Counted from the first letter of the stretch, positions 32,862 to 42,611 are shown. The stretch is 64,000 nucleotides of DNA from Ovoidimarina sp038744785 (GCA_038744785.1 JBCDLX010000005.1:140118-204117); one strand, 5' to 3'. Notes: generated by a model not told the origin, from the sequence alone. Program-made: numbers and translations.

Positions 32862-34073
32862 TTACTCTGCTGCGAGGCCGCGTTTCCGGGTTTTGCCGAC
32901 CTCGTCCGCAATGATCCGCGCCAAAAGCGCGCAATCCTCAAGACTGAATGTCAACGGCAGACGCATGTCCATCAGACCTCGCAGCAGACGATCGGTTTCT
33001 GGCATCGGCGCGCTCTCGGCGTAGCGCCAATGCCCGTAGGTCGATGTGAAGCCATGAGGCCTATCAGCCCCGAACCACTTCAGTTCGACACCGCGCGCCG
33101 CGCAGCCTTCGATGACGCCCAAAACGTCACCTTCGGCCCAATCCAGCAGAAGAAACTGGATCGAAGACCCAACGAAAGCCTCTTCTTCAGGCCGGTCGAT
33201 CAACGTCAAACCCGGCACGTTTCGCAGCCCCGTTTCAACAGTCCGATACCGTTCGGTCCAAGCCGTACAGTCTGCGTCGAGACGCGCAAGCTGCGGCCGT
33301 AAGATCGCGGCACGCAGGTGATCCATGCGAGACGAGACGTTGGGAGTTTGAAGCTTCAGGCCCTCGAACACTTCAGAAGCGGGTGCCGCGCCGTGGCGGC
33401 CATACAACATATAGGAACCTGACAGCAGGACGGCACGCGCCGCCGTTTCTGGATCATCGGTGGTAAGAAATCCGCCTTCACCGGAATTCATATGCTTGTA
33501 GGTCTGGGTCGAGTAACACGCGACCTGTCCGTGGCGGCCCGAATACACCCCGCGCCAGCGCGCGCCCATCGTATGCGCGCAATCCTCGACCACAGCGATG
33601 CCCGCACTGTCACAGATGCCCATCAGGCGATCCATGTCGCAGATATGGCCACGCATGTGACTAAGAAGAAGGACGCATGCCCCGCTTTGCTCAGCCTTCG
33701 CGGCAAGATCCTCAAGATCGATAGTCAGCGCGTTTGTCATGCCAACGAAAACCGGTCGTGCACCGACCGCGGCGATTGCGCCAGGAACGGGCGCAAGCGT
33801 AAAGGCATTCGATAGAACCGGCACACCGGGTCCCACGCCAAGCGCGCGCAACGCAATGCCCATCGCAGCGCCCCCGGACGCGAGCGCCACGCAGTATCGC
33901 GTCCCAAGCCACGCAGCAAATTCGCGCTCGAGCGCTGCAACCTCTCCTTCTTCACCCGGGCCCAGGTTATATCGATGAAGCCGGCCCGAGCGCATAACCT
34001 CGGTCGCCGCCGCAATCGACGCTTCCGGAAGGGGAAGCTGTTGCGTGAAGCTGCCTTTAAAAACCTCTTCCAT
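32862..34073 (-). CDS. DegT/DnrJ/EryC1/StrS-family PLP aminotransferase
   Basis: The 403-aa protein belongs to the sugar aminotransferase family that transaminates nucleotide-linked keto-sugars. The PLP lysine is in YSTQTYKHMNSGEGGF near residue 192, preceded by EDCAHTMGARW near 165, and GGAAMGIAL near 67 binds the phosphate. No other sugar-nucleotide gene (dehydratase, epimerase) surrounds it, so its substrate is unclear. ATG at 34073 follows a weak AGGG site; the frame could extend to 34109. It is 25 bases upstream of the LprI-like gene on the same strand. Confidence 0.9.
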   Translation of the reverse strand: MEEVFKGSFTQQLPLPEASIAAATEVMRSGRLHRYNLGPGEEGEVAALEREFAAWLGTRYCVALASGGAAMGIALRALGVGPGVPVLSNAFTLAPVPGAIAAVGARPVFVGMTNALTIDLEDLAAKAEQSGACVLLLSHMRGHICDMDRLMGICDSAGIAVVEDCAHTMGARWRGVYSGRHGQVACYSTQTYKHMNSGEGGFLTTDDPETAARAVLLSGSYMLYGRHGAAPASEVFEGLKLQTPNVSSRMDHLRAAILRPQLARLDADCTAWTERYRTVETGLRNVPGLTLIDRPEEEAFVGSSIQFLLLDWAEGDVLGVIEGCAARGVELKWFGADRPHGFTSTYGHWRYAESAPMPETDRLLRGLMDMRLPLTFSLEDCALLARIIADEVGKTRKRGLAAE

Positions 34074-34115
34074 GGCTTGCACCCTGCGCCCTGCCCTAGC
34101 TCGCGTCAATCCGCC

Positions 34116-34778
34116 CTAGCCGATCAAGCGTTCGACCAGACGTGGCAACTGCCCGTAATCAGGCAAAAGCGCATCGGGAGAAAGCGCCGAAACCTCTTCC
34201 CCGTCCGGGCCGAATGTCACAAGAACCACTGGAACGCCCGCGGCGCGTGCCGTATCGACGTCAGTTTCCGTGTCCCCGACCAGAAGCGACCTTGCCGTGT
34301 CGCCGCCTGCCCGCGCCACGGCGGCGAAATAGGGTGCCGGATCCGGTTTACGCACTGAAAGCGTGTCGGCGCCGACCAGGGCGCCAAACATATTCCGTAC
34401 GCCGAGCCGGGTCATCAGAAGCTCCGCCAGGTTCTCGGGCTTGTTCGTGCAGATCCCCACAGCATAGTCCCGAGATTGCAGGGTTTCGACCGCCTCCATG
34501 GCGCCGGGATAGAGTTGTGTGTTGGCGTCGATCCCATCGCGGTATTTTGTCAGAAGGATCGGGTACTGCGCATCGACGGCCATCTCATCGGTCACGCCAA
34601 ATCGCGATAACCCAAGCCGGAGCATCGCGCGCCCGCCCCGAAACGCAGTCGCGGCGTCGGCAACCGGATCCAAGGGCTGTCCCAAACCCAAGTCCTGAAA
34701 ACAGGCGTTGGCCGCGGCAATCAGATCGTGGCTGGTGTCGGCCAGCGTGCCGTCAAGATCGAAGATGACCGTACGCAT
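34116..34778 (-). CDS. gph: HAD-family phosphatase, phosphoglycolate phosphatase-like
   Basis: The 220-aa protein has the four HAD motifs: DLDGTLADT at 7-15, ICTNKPENL near 112, KPDP near 148 and VGDTETDVDTARAAGVP near 168. Its cap domain and size are those of phosphoglycolate phosphatase, which removes 2-phosphoglycolate. The ATG at 34778 is at the conserved start; upstream open frame to 34958 overlaps the divergent glmU gene and is rejected. The 115-bp gap to glmU should hold both promoters. Confidence 0.85.
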   Translation of the reverse strand: MRTVIFDLDGTLADTSHDLIAAANACFQDLGLGQPLDPVADAATAFRGGRAMLRLGLSRFGVTDEMAVDAQYPILLTKYRDGIDANTQLYPGAMEAVETLQSRDYAVGICTNKPENLAELLMTRLGVRNMFGALVGADTLSVRKPDPAPYFAAVARAGGDTARSLLVGDTETDVDTARAAGVPVVLVTFGPDGEEVSALSPDALLPDYGQLPRLVERLIG

Positions 34779-34893
34779 TCTCGTTCCGCCGACCCCCGTG
34801 CTGTAACGCAGCGACATGTTCTGTGATTGGCCACCCCTTGCGACATGGCCCGCGAGGGGTAAAACGACGACAGCAAAAAGGGAAGAGCAGCCC

Positions 34894-36243
34894 ATGCCTA
34901 CACATCTGATCGTTTTGGCAGCCGGCCAAGGCACTCGAATGAACTCGGACACGCCCAAAGTCCTGCACGAGATCGCCGGATTGCCGATGTACGCCCATGC
35001 CCTTGCATCGGCGCGCGCGCTCGACCCCGGACGTCGCGTGCTTGTGGTCGGCCATGGCGGCGACGCGGTCGCAACCTCGGCTGCCGTGCTTGATCCGGAA
35101 ATCGCGATTGTCCAGCAGGAAGAACAGTTGGGGACGGCACACGCTGTCGCGCAAAGCTCGACCGCCCTGGACGGTGCCCAAGGCGATGCGCTTGTTCTTT
35201 ATGGCGATACGCCCTTTATCCGACCCGAAACACTTGCCGCGATGTCAGAGGCGCGGGGCGCGGGCGCAGATGTGGTTATTCTGGGTTTCGAAGCTGCCGA
35301 TCCGGGCCGCTATGGTCGGTTAATCATGAATGGCGCCACGCTTGACCGCATTGTTGAGTGGAAAGAAGCTGAACCCGAAGAACGGGCCATAACACTATGT
35401 AATTCTGGTGTTGTTTTAGCGGATGCCAACGTACTTCTGGACCTCGTCCGCCGCGTGAAGAACGACAACGCGGCCGGAGAATACTATCTTACGGATATTG
35501 TCGGTCTTGCACGCAGCGACGGGATGCGCGCCACTGCCGTGATTTGCGACGAGGCCGAAACACTCGGGATCAACTCTCGCGCGGATTTGGCAACTGCAGA
35601 GGCCGCGTTTCAGGCAGCGCGTCGGCAAGAGGCAATGCAGGACGGTGTCACCTTGACTGCACCTGAAACGGTGTTCTTTGCCCACGATACGGTGATCGGT
35701 CGCGACAGCACCGTGGAACCCCACGTGGTCTTCGGACCCGGCGTCACGGTCGAGACTGGCGCGCGTATCCGTGCGTTTAGTCACCTTGAAGGGTGTCACG
35801 TTGGCAGTGGCGCGACAGTCGGACCATATGCCCGCCTTCGCCCCGGTACAGAGCTTGGAAACGGGTCACGCGTCGGAAACTTCTGCGAGATCAAGGCGTC
35901 CGAGATCGGCGAGGGCGCGAAGGTCAATCACCTTAGCTACATCGGCGATGCATCTGTCGGTGCGGCAACGAATATCGGGGCGGGTACAATCACCTGCAAT
36001 TACGACGGCGTTTCGAAACATCGGACCGAGATCGGCGAGCGTGTTTTCGTCGGATCGAACACGATGCTGGTCGCCCCGGTTCGCGTGGGCGACGCCGCGA
36101 TGACCGCGACAGCGACCACAGTCACCCGCGACGTACCGGCAGGTGCGATGGCAATTGCCCGGACCAGACAGGACAACAAAGAAGGCTTCGCCATTCGGTT
36201 GATGGACAAGCTGCGCGCGGCGCGCGCGCGCAAGAAGGGGTAA
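34894..36243 (+). CDS. glmU: Bifunctional UDP-GlcNAc pyrophosphorylase / glucosamine-1-phosphate acetyltransferase
   Basis: GlmU makes UDP-GlcNAc for peptidoglycan and lipid A. The 449-aa protein has the N-terminal nucleotidyltransferase domain (LAAGQGTRMNSDTPK near 8; YGDTPF near 104) and a C-terminal left-handed beta-helix with hexapeptide repeats (from about 255; GAGTITCNYDGVSKHRTEIG near 363). The ATG at 34894 follows GGGAAGAGC. It is followed four bases later by glmS, the enzyme two steps earlier, so the operon covers UDP-GlcNAc synthesis. Confidence 0.97.
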   Translation: MPTHLIVLAAGQGTRMNSDTPKVLHEIAGLPMYAHALASARALDPGRRVLVVGHGGDAVATSAAVLDPEIAIVQQEEQLGTAHAVAQSSTALDGAQGDALVLYGDTPFIRPETLAAMSEARGAGADVVILGFEAADPGRYGRLIMNGATLDRIVEWKEAEPEERAITLCNSGVVLADANVLLDLVRRVKNDNAAGEYYLTDIVGLARSDGMRATAVICDEAETLGINSRADLATAEAAFQAARRQEAMQDGVTLTAPETVFFAHDTVIGRDSTVEPHVVFGPGVTVETGARIRAFSHLEGCHVGSGATVGPYARLRPGTELGNGSRVGNFCEIKASEIGEGAKVNHLSYIGDASVGAATNIGAGTITCNYDGVSKHRTEIGERVFVGSNTMLVAPVRVGDAAMTATATTVTRDVPAGAMAIARTRQDNKEGFAIRLMDKLRAARARKKG

Positions 36244-36247
36244 GCAC

Positions 36248-38062
36248 ATGTGCGGTATCGTCGGCATCCTTAGCGATCACGAGGCGGCGCCAATCCTGGT
36301 CGAGGCGTTGAAGCGACTGGAGTACCGGGGCTACGACAGTGCCGGGATCGCGACCACGGATGCTGGCACGCTGGACCGGCGGCGCGCCCTTGGAAAACTG
36401 GTGAACCTGTCGGACCTGTTGGTGCGCGACCCGCTGCCGGGGAAGTCCGGAATTGGGCATACCCGCTGGGCCACGCATGGCGCGCCCTCGGTGGCAAATG
36501 CGCACCCTCACAAAGCCGGGCCGGTTGCGGTTGTTCACAACGGAATAATAGAGAACTTCAAAGAGTTGCGCGAAGAACTTCAGGTAAACGGTTACAAGGC
36601 CGAAAGCGAAACGGACACTGAAACAGTGGCGTTGCTGGCCCAGTCATACATCGACCAGGGACTCGCACCCCGGGACGCTGCAGAGCAGACGATCGCCCGG
36701 TTGGAGGGCGCCTTTGCACTGGCGTGTCTGTTTGATGGCGACGACGATCTGATAATCGGGGCGCGTAAGGGATCTCCTCTCGCCGTCGGCCACGGTGACG
36801 GGGAAATGTTCCTTGGCTCGGACGCCATCGCGCTTTCGGGCATGACCGACCGGATCACCTACCTCGAAGAAGGCGACCGCGTGATCCTGACCCGCGACCG
36901 CACCCAGATCTTCGACGCAGAGGGCCGCCGCGCCAACCGCGCAGTCCAGACAATCCAATTGGATACCGCAAGGATAGAAAAGGCGGGACACAAGCATTTT
37001 ATGGCCAAGGAGATCGCCGAACAGCCAACGGTGGTGGCAGATGCGCTTGGTCACTATCTTGCAGATGACGGCACTGTGCGCCTGCCCCGCGATTTGGACT
37101 TCACGCGCTTCGATCGGGTCGTGATGGTGGCGTGCGGAACGGCGCATTACGCCTGCCTGACCGCGCGCTACTGGTTCGAGGCACTTGCCGGTCTTCCCGT
37201 GGACATCGATGTGGCCAGCGAGTTTCGGTACCGCGAGCCGCCCATCGGGCCCAACACGCTCGCGATTTTTGTCAGCCAATCGGGTGAAACTGCCGACACG
37301 CTTGCAGCGCTTCGCTATTGCGAAGCGAAGGCGATGACACTTGCGGTTGTCAACGTAGCGGAAAGCTCGATTGCGCGCGAGGCGGACCAGTCGCTTCCGA
37401 TTCTCGCCGGAACCGAGATCGGCGTCGCCTCGACCAAAGCGTTCACCTGCCAGCTAACTGTCTTAGCGCTTCTTGCGCTCCACGCCGCGGAAGCGCGGGG
37501 AACGATGGAACCCGACGCTCTGGCCGCCGCGCATTCGGCGTTCCGGTCACTTCCGGGCCTGATTGCGCAGGCCCTATCCACCGAAAACCGAATCCGCGAC
37601 GTGTCGCAGGAACTGGCCGAGGCGCGTGACATTCTATTTCTTGGGCGTGGCGCCATGTTCCCGCTTGCGCTTGAGGGCGCCTTGAAACTGAAGGAAATCA
37701 GCTATATACACGCCGAAGGCTATGCATCCGGAGAGTTGAAGCACGGCCCCATCGCCCTGATTGATCCGTCCGTCCCCGTGATCGTAATGGCCCCGCACGA
37801 CGCGCTTTTCGATAAGACCGTATCGAACATGCAAGAAGTCATGGCCCGTGGGGGCAAGGTGGTTCTGATCACGGATAATGAGGGCGCAGCCATCGCCTCG
37901 GACGGAACTTGGCATGTGATCCAGATGCCCACCGTAGCGGACCTCTTTGCACCGATCCTCTACGCAATACCGGCACAACTTCTGGCCTACTACACCGCAG
38001 TTGCGAAAGGTACGGATGTGGACCAGCCGCGCAACCTTGCGAAGTCGGTAACCGTAGAGTGA
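36248..38062 (+). CDS. glmS: Glutamine--fructose-6-phosphate aminotransferase (isomerizing)
   Basis: GlmS produces glucosamine-6-phosphate from fructose-6-phosphate and glutamine. The 604-aa protein starts MCGIVG; Cys-2 is the amidotransferase nucleophile after Met removal. Glutaminase features (GHTRWATHG near 73, HNGIIEN near 97) precede two SIS sugar-isomerase domains (SQSGETADT near 343; the C-terminal AKSVTVE is the conserved family end). Its stop overlaps the GTG of the AlkD-like gene (GTGA). I see no glmS-type ribozyme, which is confined to Gram-positives. Confidence 0.97.
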   Translation: MCGIVGILSDHEAAPILVEALKRLEYRGYDSAGIATTDAGTLDRRRALGKLVNLSDLLVRDPLPGKSGIGHTRWATHGAPSVANAHPHKAGPVAVVHNGIIENFKELREELQVNGYKAESETDTETVALLAQSYIDQGLAPRDAAEQTIARLEGAFALACLFDGDDDLIIGARKGSPLAVGHGDGEMFLGSDAIALSGMTDRITYLEEGDRVILTRDRTQIFDAEGRRANRAVQTIQLDTARIEKAGHKHFMAKEIAEQPTVVADALGHYLADDGTVRLPRDLDFTRFDRVVMVACGTAHYACLTARYWFEALAGLPVDIDVASEFRYREPPIGPNTLAIFVSQSGETADTLAALRYCEAKAMTLAVVNVAESSIAREADQSLPILAGTEIGVASTKAFTCQLTVLALLALHAAEARGTMEPDALAAAHSAFRSLPGLIAQALSTENRIRDVSQELAEARDILFLGRGAMFPLALEGALKLKEISYIHAEGYASGELKHGPIALIDPSVPVIVMAPHDALFDKTVSNMQEVMARGGKVVLITDNEGAAIASDGTWHVIQMPTVADLFAPILYAIPAQLLAYYTAVAKGTDVDQPRNLAKSVTVE

Positions 38063-38742
38063 CGCCCGACGCGGCCATTGCCGCGTTGAAGGCGGCGGGG
38101 CATCCCCAGAAGGCCGTTGAAATGGCGGCCTATCACAAGGTACCGCGTACCTACCTTGGTGTCGCAAACCCGGTAATTGACGCGTTCGCGCGCGACTGGC
38201 GCAAAGCGTCGGGCGAAGATGCGCCCTTGCCTCTTGCCCGGGCGCTTTGGCAAAGCGACATTCATGAGGCCCGCGTGGCCGCGGCGAAGCTTGTCGACCG
38301 GGGCCGCATTCGCCCGGGCGACGGCCCGGCATGGCGCATCATCGCCGGTTGGGTGCCTGACTTTGACGCATGGGCCATTGCCGATCACGCGGCTATCGCG
38401 GGACAAAAAAGGCTGCTTGCCGACCCAACGCGGCTGAACGAGGTCGAGACCTGGACCAAAAGCCCGCACCTTTGGACCCGGCGCGCGGCGATGGTGATGA
38501 CCTTGCCCTGGGCGCGCATCAAAGACCCCGATGCCGACCAGCGTGCGATCCGAACGCGCATTCTGGGTTGGGCTGCCGCATACCTCTCTGATCCTGAATG
38601 GTTCATCCAAAAGGCGGTCGCGTGGTGGCTGCGCGACCTGTCAAAACGCGACCCCAGCGAAACGCGTGCCTTTCTGGATGCGCACGCCTCGCGAATGGCG
38701 CCTTTCGCCCGTCGTGAAGCGGGCAAATACCTTGGGACCTAA
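38059..38742 (+). CDS. DNA alkylation repair protein, AlkD-like HEAT-repeat fold (GTG start)
   Basis: The 227-aa protein resembles AlkD-type DNA glycosylases, which remove N3/N7-alkylated purines using HEAT-like helical repeats. Typical stretches are YHKVPRTYLGVANPVIDAF near 26, EARVAAAKLVD near 71, WTRRAAMVMTLPW near 139 and FIQKAVAWWLRDLSKRDP near 181. The start GTG at 38059 overlaps the glmS stop. No close ribosome binding site exists, which fits translational coupling to glmS. Functional link to cell-wall synthesis is not evident. Confidence 0.88.
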   Translation: MTPDAAIAALKAAGHPQKAVEMAAYHKVPRTYLGVANPVIDAFARDWRKASGEDAPLPLARALWQSDIHEARVAAAKLVDRGRIRPGDGPAWRIIAGWVPDFDAWAIADHAAIAGQKRLLADPTRLNEVETWTKSPHLWTRRAAMVMTLPWARIKDPDADQRAIRTRILGWAAAYLSDPEWFIQKAVAWWLRDLSKRDPSETRAFLDAHASRMAPFARREAGKYLGT

Positions 38743-39005
38743 CCGTCGCCCGGTTCCCAGCCGACGAAGCATTCTGGCGCGAGCGAGATGATTTCTTCCA
38801 ACCGCGTCTCAAACCCAGGGACCTGTGCCGCCGATTCGGCGCGGGCCCGCGCCTCGCGGCAAACGGGGCTGTTATATTCGTAGGGTCGCCCATCTTCCGC
38901 TTGTCCGATTTCGGTAGCGCTTGCATCGGTCGACGAGGCAAAACCAAGCACCGGTACGCAGATGAGCGCTGCCGCCGCGACGAATTGCGGTACCACGCGT
39001 GTCAT
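38739..39005 (-). CDS. Small exported protein of unknown function
   Basis: An 88-aa protein with an N-terminal signal (MTRVVPQFVAAAALICVPVLGFA) and a short mature part with two cysteines (SPVCRE and PECFVG) that may pair. No family recognised. The ATG at 39005 has GGAG about ten bases upstream; a longer open frame to 39203 lacks such support. Its stop codon shares bases with the stop of the convergent AlkD-like gene (38739-38742). Confidence 0.65.
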   Translation of the reverse strand: MTRVVPQFVAAAALICVPVLGFASSTDASATEIGQAEDGRPYEYNSPVCREARARAESAAQVPGFETRLEEIISLAPECFVGWEPGDG

Positions 39006-39190
39006 TCCAGTCTCCAATCGAATCTTTGCCGCACGAAACGGAACGACGCTCGCGCCCCGCGCATTGTTGCCCGATCTCACGGACAAGGAAAGGGAATTAC
39101 CCAAATCCCTGACAAGCGCGGCGCGCAGAATGCGCGTGGAACAATCCTTCTCTTGCGACCCCTTGGCCACAGCACTAGTTTCTAGCCGGA

Positions 39191-40198
39191 ATGAAAGTAC
39201 CACTGATCGATCCTTTTCAGCGCGCCATCAGCTATCTGCGCGTTTCGGTGACTGACCGATGCGATTTTCGATGTGTCTATTGCATGTCGGAAGCGATGAC
39301 TTTCCTGCCCAAGGCAGAGCTCCTGACGCTTGAAGAGTTGGATCGATTGTGTTCGACCTTTATCGGGCTCGGGGTGGAAAAGCTGCGGATCACTGGCGGC
39401 GAACCGCTGGTGCGAAAAGGGATCATGACGTTCTTTGACGGGATGTCGCGGCACCTGGAAAGTGGTGCGCTTAAGGAATTGACACTTACGACCAATGGCA
39501 GCCAGTTGTCCCGGTTCGCAGATGACCTTGCCGCAGCGGGCGTGCGTAGGATCAATGTGTCGCTTGACACGCTTGACGAAAAGAAGTTTGCCGACATCAC
39601 ACGCTGGGGTCGGTTGCCGCAGGTTTTGAAAGGCATCGACGCCGCATTGGCCGCGGGAATGCGGGTCAAAATCAATACCGTGGCACTGAAAGGCTTCAAT
39701 GAGGATGAGCTTTTCGCCCTAGCCGAGTGGTGCGCGGATCGTGACATGGACCTGACCTTTATAGAGGTCATGCCAATGGGCGATATCGGGAACGAAAACC
39801 GGCTGGGACAATACTGGTCGTTGAAGGATCTGCGCGCCAGGCTGGCGGGGCGCTATACGGTTATGGACGTGGCCGAACGCACGGGCGGCCCGGCCCGCTA
39901 TGTGCGGCTGACAGAAACAGGGCAGAAGATCGGTTTCATCACACCGTTGACGCACAACTTCTGTGAAAGCTGCAACCGGGTGCGGGTGACCTGCACGGGC
40001 GAGATCTACATGTGTCTCGGTCAAGAAGACCGCGCCGACCTGCGCACCGCATTGCGCGCGCACCCCGACGATGATGGCCCACTGGAAGAGGCGATCCGCG
40101 CCGCAATCGCCCTGAAACCCAAGGGCCACGATTTTGACTATTCCCGCCAGAAACTTGATGGGCAGATGTCGCGCCACATGAGCCACACGGGCGGCTGA
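39191..40198 (+). CDS. moaA: GTP 3',8-cyclase (molybdenum cofactor biosynthesis)
   Basis: MoaA is a radical-SAM enzyme that starts molybdopterin synthesis from GTP. The 335-aa protein has the SAM cluster motif with Cys-24, Cys-28 and Cys-31 (TDRCDFRCVYC) and the second cluster motif CX2CX13C (FCESCNRVRVTCTG) near 260-277. GGEPLVR is at 71-77. No other mo-cofactor gene is adjacent. Its stop overlaps the waaA start by one base (TGATG), so it is cotranslated with lipopolysaccharide genes. Confidence 0.97.
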   Translation: MKVPLIDPFQRAISYLRVSVTDRCDFRCVYCMSEAMTFLPKAELLTLEELDRLCSTFIGLGVEKLRITGGEPLVRKGIMTFFDGMSRHLESGALKELTLTTNGSQLSRFADDLAAAGVRRINVSLDTLDEKKFADITRWGRLPQVLKGIDAALAAGMRVKINTVALKGFNEDELFALAEWCADRDMDLTFIEVMPMGDIGNENRLGQYWSLKDLRARLAGRYTVMDVAERTGGPARYVRLTETGQKIGFITPLTHNFCESCNRVRVTCTGEIYMCLGQEDRADLRTALRAHPDDDGPLEEAIRAAIALKPKGHDFDYSRQKLDGQMSRHMSHTGG

Positions 40199-41490
40199 TG
40201 GCCCAACCTGCGGCGACGCTCCCGCTTCGGCTGTACGGGGCGCTGGGACGTGTCCTGTCCGGCCCGGCGCTTGCACGCACCGACAAGAAACTGACTGCTG
40301 CGGGCATTTCTGACGAAAGGCTGGCCGAACGCCGGGGTTGGGCCACACAGGCACGGCCCCATGGGTCGTTGATCTGGGTACACGCAGCAAGCGTCGGCGA
40401 AAGCTTGTCTGCGCTTCCGCTCATCTCACGGTTTATCGAAGACCACGCGGTGCTTGTCACAAGTGGCACCGGCACATCGGCAAGGATCATGGCAGATCGC
40501 CTTCCCGAAGGCGCGATACACCAGTTCGCGCCCATCGATACGGCGCCTGCGGTCCGAGCCTTCTTTGACCACTGGCGCCCCGACCTGGGAGTGTTTGTGG
40601 AAAGCGAACTCTGGCCACGCCTAATCCTTGATGCCGAAGCCCGGAATATACCGCTGGCGCTTGTGAACGCACGGATGTCTGACCGAAGTCTGGTCAGCTG
40701 GTCGCGCGTTCCGGCCACCGCGCGTCGTGTCCTTTCGGCGTTCCGGCTGATCGTGACCCAGAACGCAGAAACCTGCGACGGTCTTCGACCCTTCGTTTCG
40801 GGTACTACGAAGCTTTGCACCGGTACAAATCTGAAAACCGCGACACCTGCACCTTCGGCGAATGCATCGGCTTTGGCGGACTGGCAGGGCCTCTTGGTGG
40901 ACCGTCCCGCCTGGACCGCGAGTTCCACGCATCCGGGCGAGGACGGACCGATTCTGGAGGCGCATCAAAGACTTCTACAGAGTGTCCCGAACGCGCTGTG
41001 CATTCTTATCCCGCGCCATCCAGAGCGTGGCCCAGGCATCGCAGAGCTGGCCGCGTCGCATGGGCTGCGCGCGGCGCGGCGTGGCGCGGGGCACACCCTG
41101 TCGTCCGAAACACAAGTCTATGTCGCAGACACAATTGGCGAAACCGGGCTTTGGTATCGGGCTGCCCCGGTGGTTTTCTTGGCGGGGTCATTCGGCGATG
41201 CAGGGGGGCACAATCCGTGGGAGCCGATTGGCTGCGGCGCGGCACTGCTTTTCGGGCCAAAAGTGCCAAACGCAGCGGCGGATTATGCGGCCCTGACAGA
41301 TCTTGGTGCCGCGCGGCAGGTCGACGGTGCCCCGTCGCTGGCGACCGCCGTGGCAGACCTTTTGCGCAGTCCAAAGGCGCTCCGCGACATGCGGGATGCA
41401 GCCGAGGGCGCGACGGGCGAAGCGGACAAAATGGCCGACGCCTTGTCGGCGGACCTTATCGATTTGATCAGGCACACAAATGGAGGTTGA
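40198..41490 (+). CDS. waaA: 3-deoxy-D-manno-octulosonic acid (Kdo) transferase
   Basis: WaaA transfers Kdo to lipid A at the inner membrane. The 430-aa protein has the glycosyltransferase-30 features: HAASVGES near 62, SGTGTSARIM near 90, ESELWPR near 135, and the C-terminal domain with AGSFGDAGGHNPWEPIGCG near 330. The N-terminal hydrophobic stretch likely contacts the membrane. The following glycosyltransferase overlaps its 3' end by 11 bases. Confidence 0.95.
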   Translation: MAQPAATLPLRLYGALGRVLSGPALARTDKKLTAAGISDERLAERRGWATQARPHGSLIWVHAASVGESLSALPLISRFIEDHAVLVTSGTGTSARIMADRLPEGAIHQFAPIDTAPAVRAFFDHWRPDLGVFVESELWPRLILDAEARNIPLALVNARMSDRSLVSWSRVPATARRVLSAFRLIVTQNAETCDGLRPFVSGTTKLCTGTNLKTATPAPSANASALADWQGLLVDRPAWTASSTHPGEDGPILEAHQRLLQSVPNALCILIPRHPERGPGIAELAASHGLRAARRGAGHTLSSETQVYVADTIGETGLWYRAAPVVFLAGSFGDAGGHNPWEPIGCGAALLFGPKVPNAAADYAALTDLGAARQVDGAPSLATAVADLLRSPKALRDMRDAAEGATGEADKMADALSADLIDLIRHTNGG

Positions 41491-42538
41491 GGCCAAAGAC
41501 ATCGACGTGATCGCTCCGAACCTGAAGCGCCGCTTTTCGGGCGTGACGTCAACCGTGGTACGCCTGGTCCCACTTCAGGCGCGCGACATTGCGATTGCGA
41601 GTGTGGGTCCGGTGCTGCCCGAGGCGATGCCGCGCATCCCACTGCATCGCGTCATCGCGATGTCCCGGAGCGGGCCGTCGGGCCCTCGTGTCTGGCACGC
41701 TCGCCGCAACACCGAGATGCTCGCGGGATTGGTATTGAAGCATTTTTTGCGCAAGCGCCTGAAACTAATGTTCACCTCTGCCGCGCAGCGCCGGCACACG
41801 GGTTATACACGCTGGCTGATTGCGCAGATGGACGCGATCGTTGCGACCTCTGCACGGTCGGCTGGCTATCTTGAACGCCCCGCTGAGATAATCCATCACG
41901 GCATCGACACCGAAACCTTCGCCCCGCCTGAAGATCGCGGCGCGTTGCGCCGGCGACTGGGGCTTGACCCCGACGCGGTTCTTATCGGCTGTTTCGGGCG
42001 CATCCGCGCTCAGAAGGGCACCGATCTTTTTGTAGAGACGATGATCCGGCTTTTGCCGAACCATCGAGATGCCCAAGGCGTGATCATGGGTGGCGTCACC
42101 GCAGATCAGCACGGGTTCGTAGACGGCCTTAGGGCGCGGATTGCCGAGGCGGGACTGAACGACAGGTTGCACATCCTGCCCGAGGACAAAGGATTCACCA
42201 TCGCGCCCTGGTTTCAGGCTGTCGATCTTTACGTTGCGCCGCAGCGCTGGGAAGGCTTTGGATTGACACCGCTAGAAGCGATGTCCTGTGGCGTGCCTGT
42301 GGTCGCGACACGCGTAGGTGCGTTTGAGGAACTGGTCGCAGACGAAGAGACAGGGTTTCTGGTACCGGCTGAGGATCTGGATGCCTTGACGGGTGCCACC
42401 GCGCGATTGCTAGGCGATCCAGCGCTTCGCGCCCGCTTTGCCGGGGCATCGCGGCCACGCGCGGTCGATGGCTTTAAGATCGAAGCAGAAGCCGCGGCGC
42501 TGAACGCAATTTACCGTCGCCTTCTTGGCGAGGCTTAG
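41480..42538 (+). CDS. Glycosyltransferase family 4, probably LPS core (LpcC-like)
   Basis: The 352-aa GT-B enzyme has the retaining GT4 donor-site features: IGCFGRIRAQKGTDLFVE near 168, then WEGFGLTPLEAMSCGVPVVAT near 256 with the E-x7-E motif, and HHGIDTETF near 138. It overlaps waaA, so it likely adds the next sugar to Kdo; rhizobial LpcC, a mannosyltransferase, is the closest type I can name. The ATG at 41480 lies inside the end of waaA with no strong ribosome binding site, suggesting coupling. Confidence 0.88.
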   Translation: MEVEAKDIDVIAPNLKRRFSGVTSTVVRLVPLQARDIAIASVGPVLPEAMPRIPLHRVIAMSRSGPSGPRVWHARRNTEMLAGLVLKHFLRKRLKLMFTSAAQRRHTGYTRWLIAQMDAIVATSARSAGYLERPAEIIHHGIDTETFAPPEDRGALRRRLGLDPDAVLIGCFGRIRAQKGTDLFVETMIRLLPNHRDAQGVIMGGVTADQHGFVDGLRARIAEAGLNDRLHILPEDKGFTIAPWFQAVDLYVAPQRWEGFGLTPLEAMSCGVPVVATRVGAFEELVADEETGFLVPAEDLDALTGATARLLGDPALRARFAGASRPRAVDGFKIEAEAAALNAIYRRLLGEA

Positions 42539-42611
42539 GGTGGTTCACCCGACGCCCAGCGGACGCGACCCGGGTGCGAAGCATCTTCATCCGGGCAAGT
42601 GTCAGAACGCT

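Noticed and set aside
34776..34893. Riboswitch or ribozyme in the leader of glmU-glmS
   Set aside because: The gap is short and shared with the divergent gph promoter, glmS follows glmU by four bases, and no conserved ribozyme core is visible.
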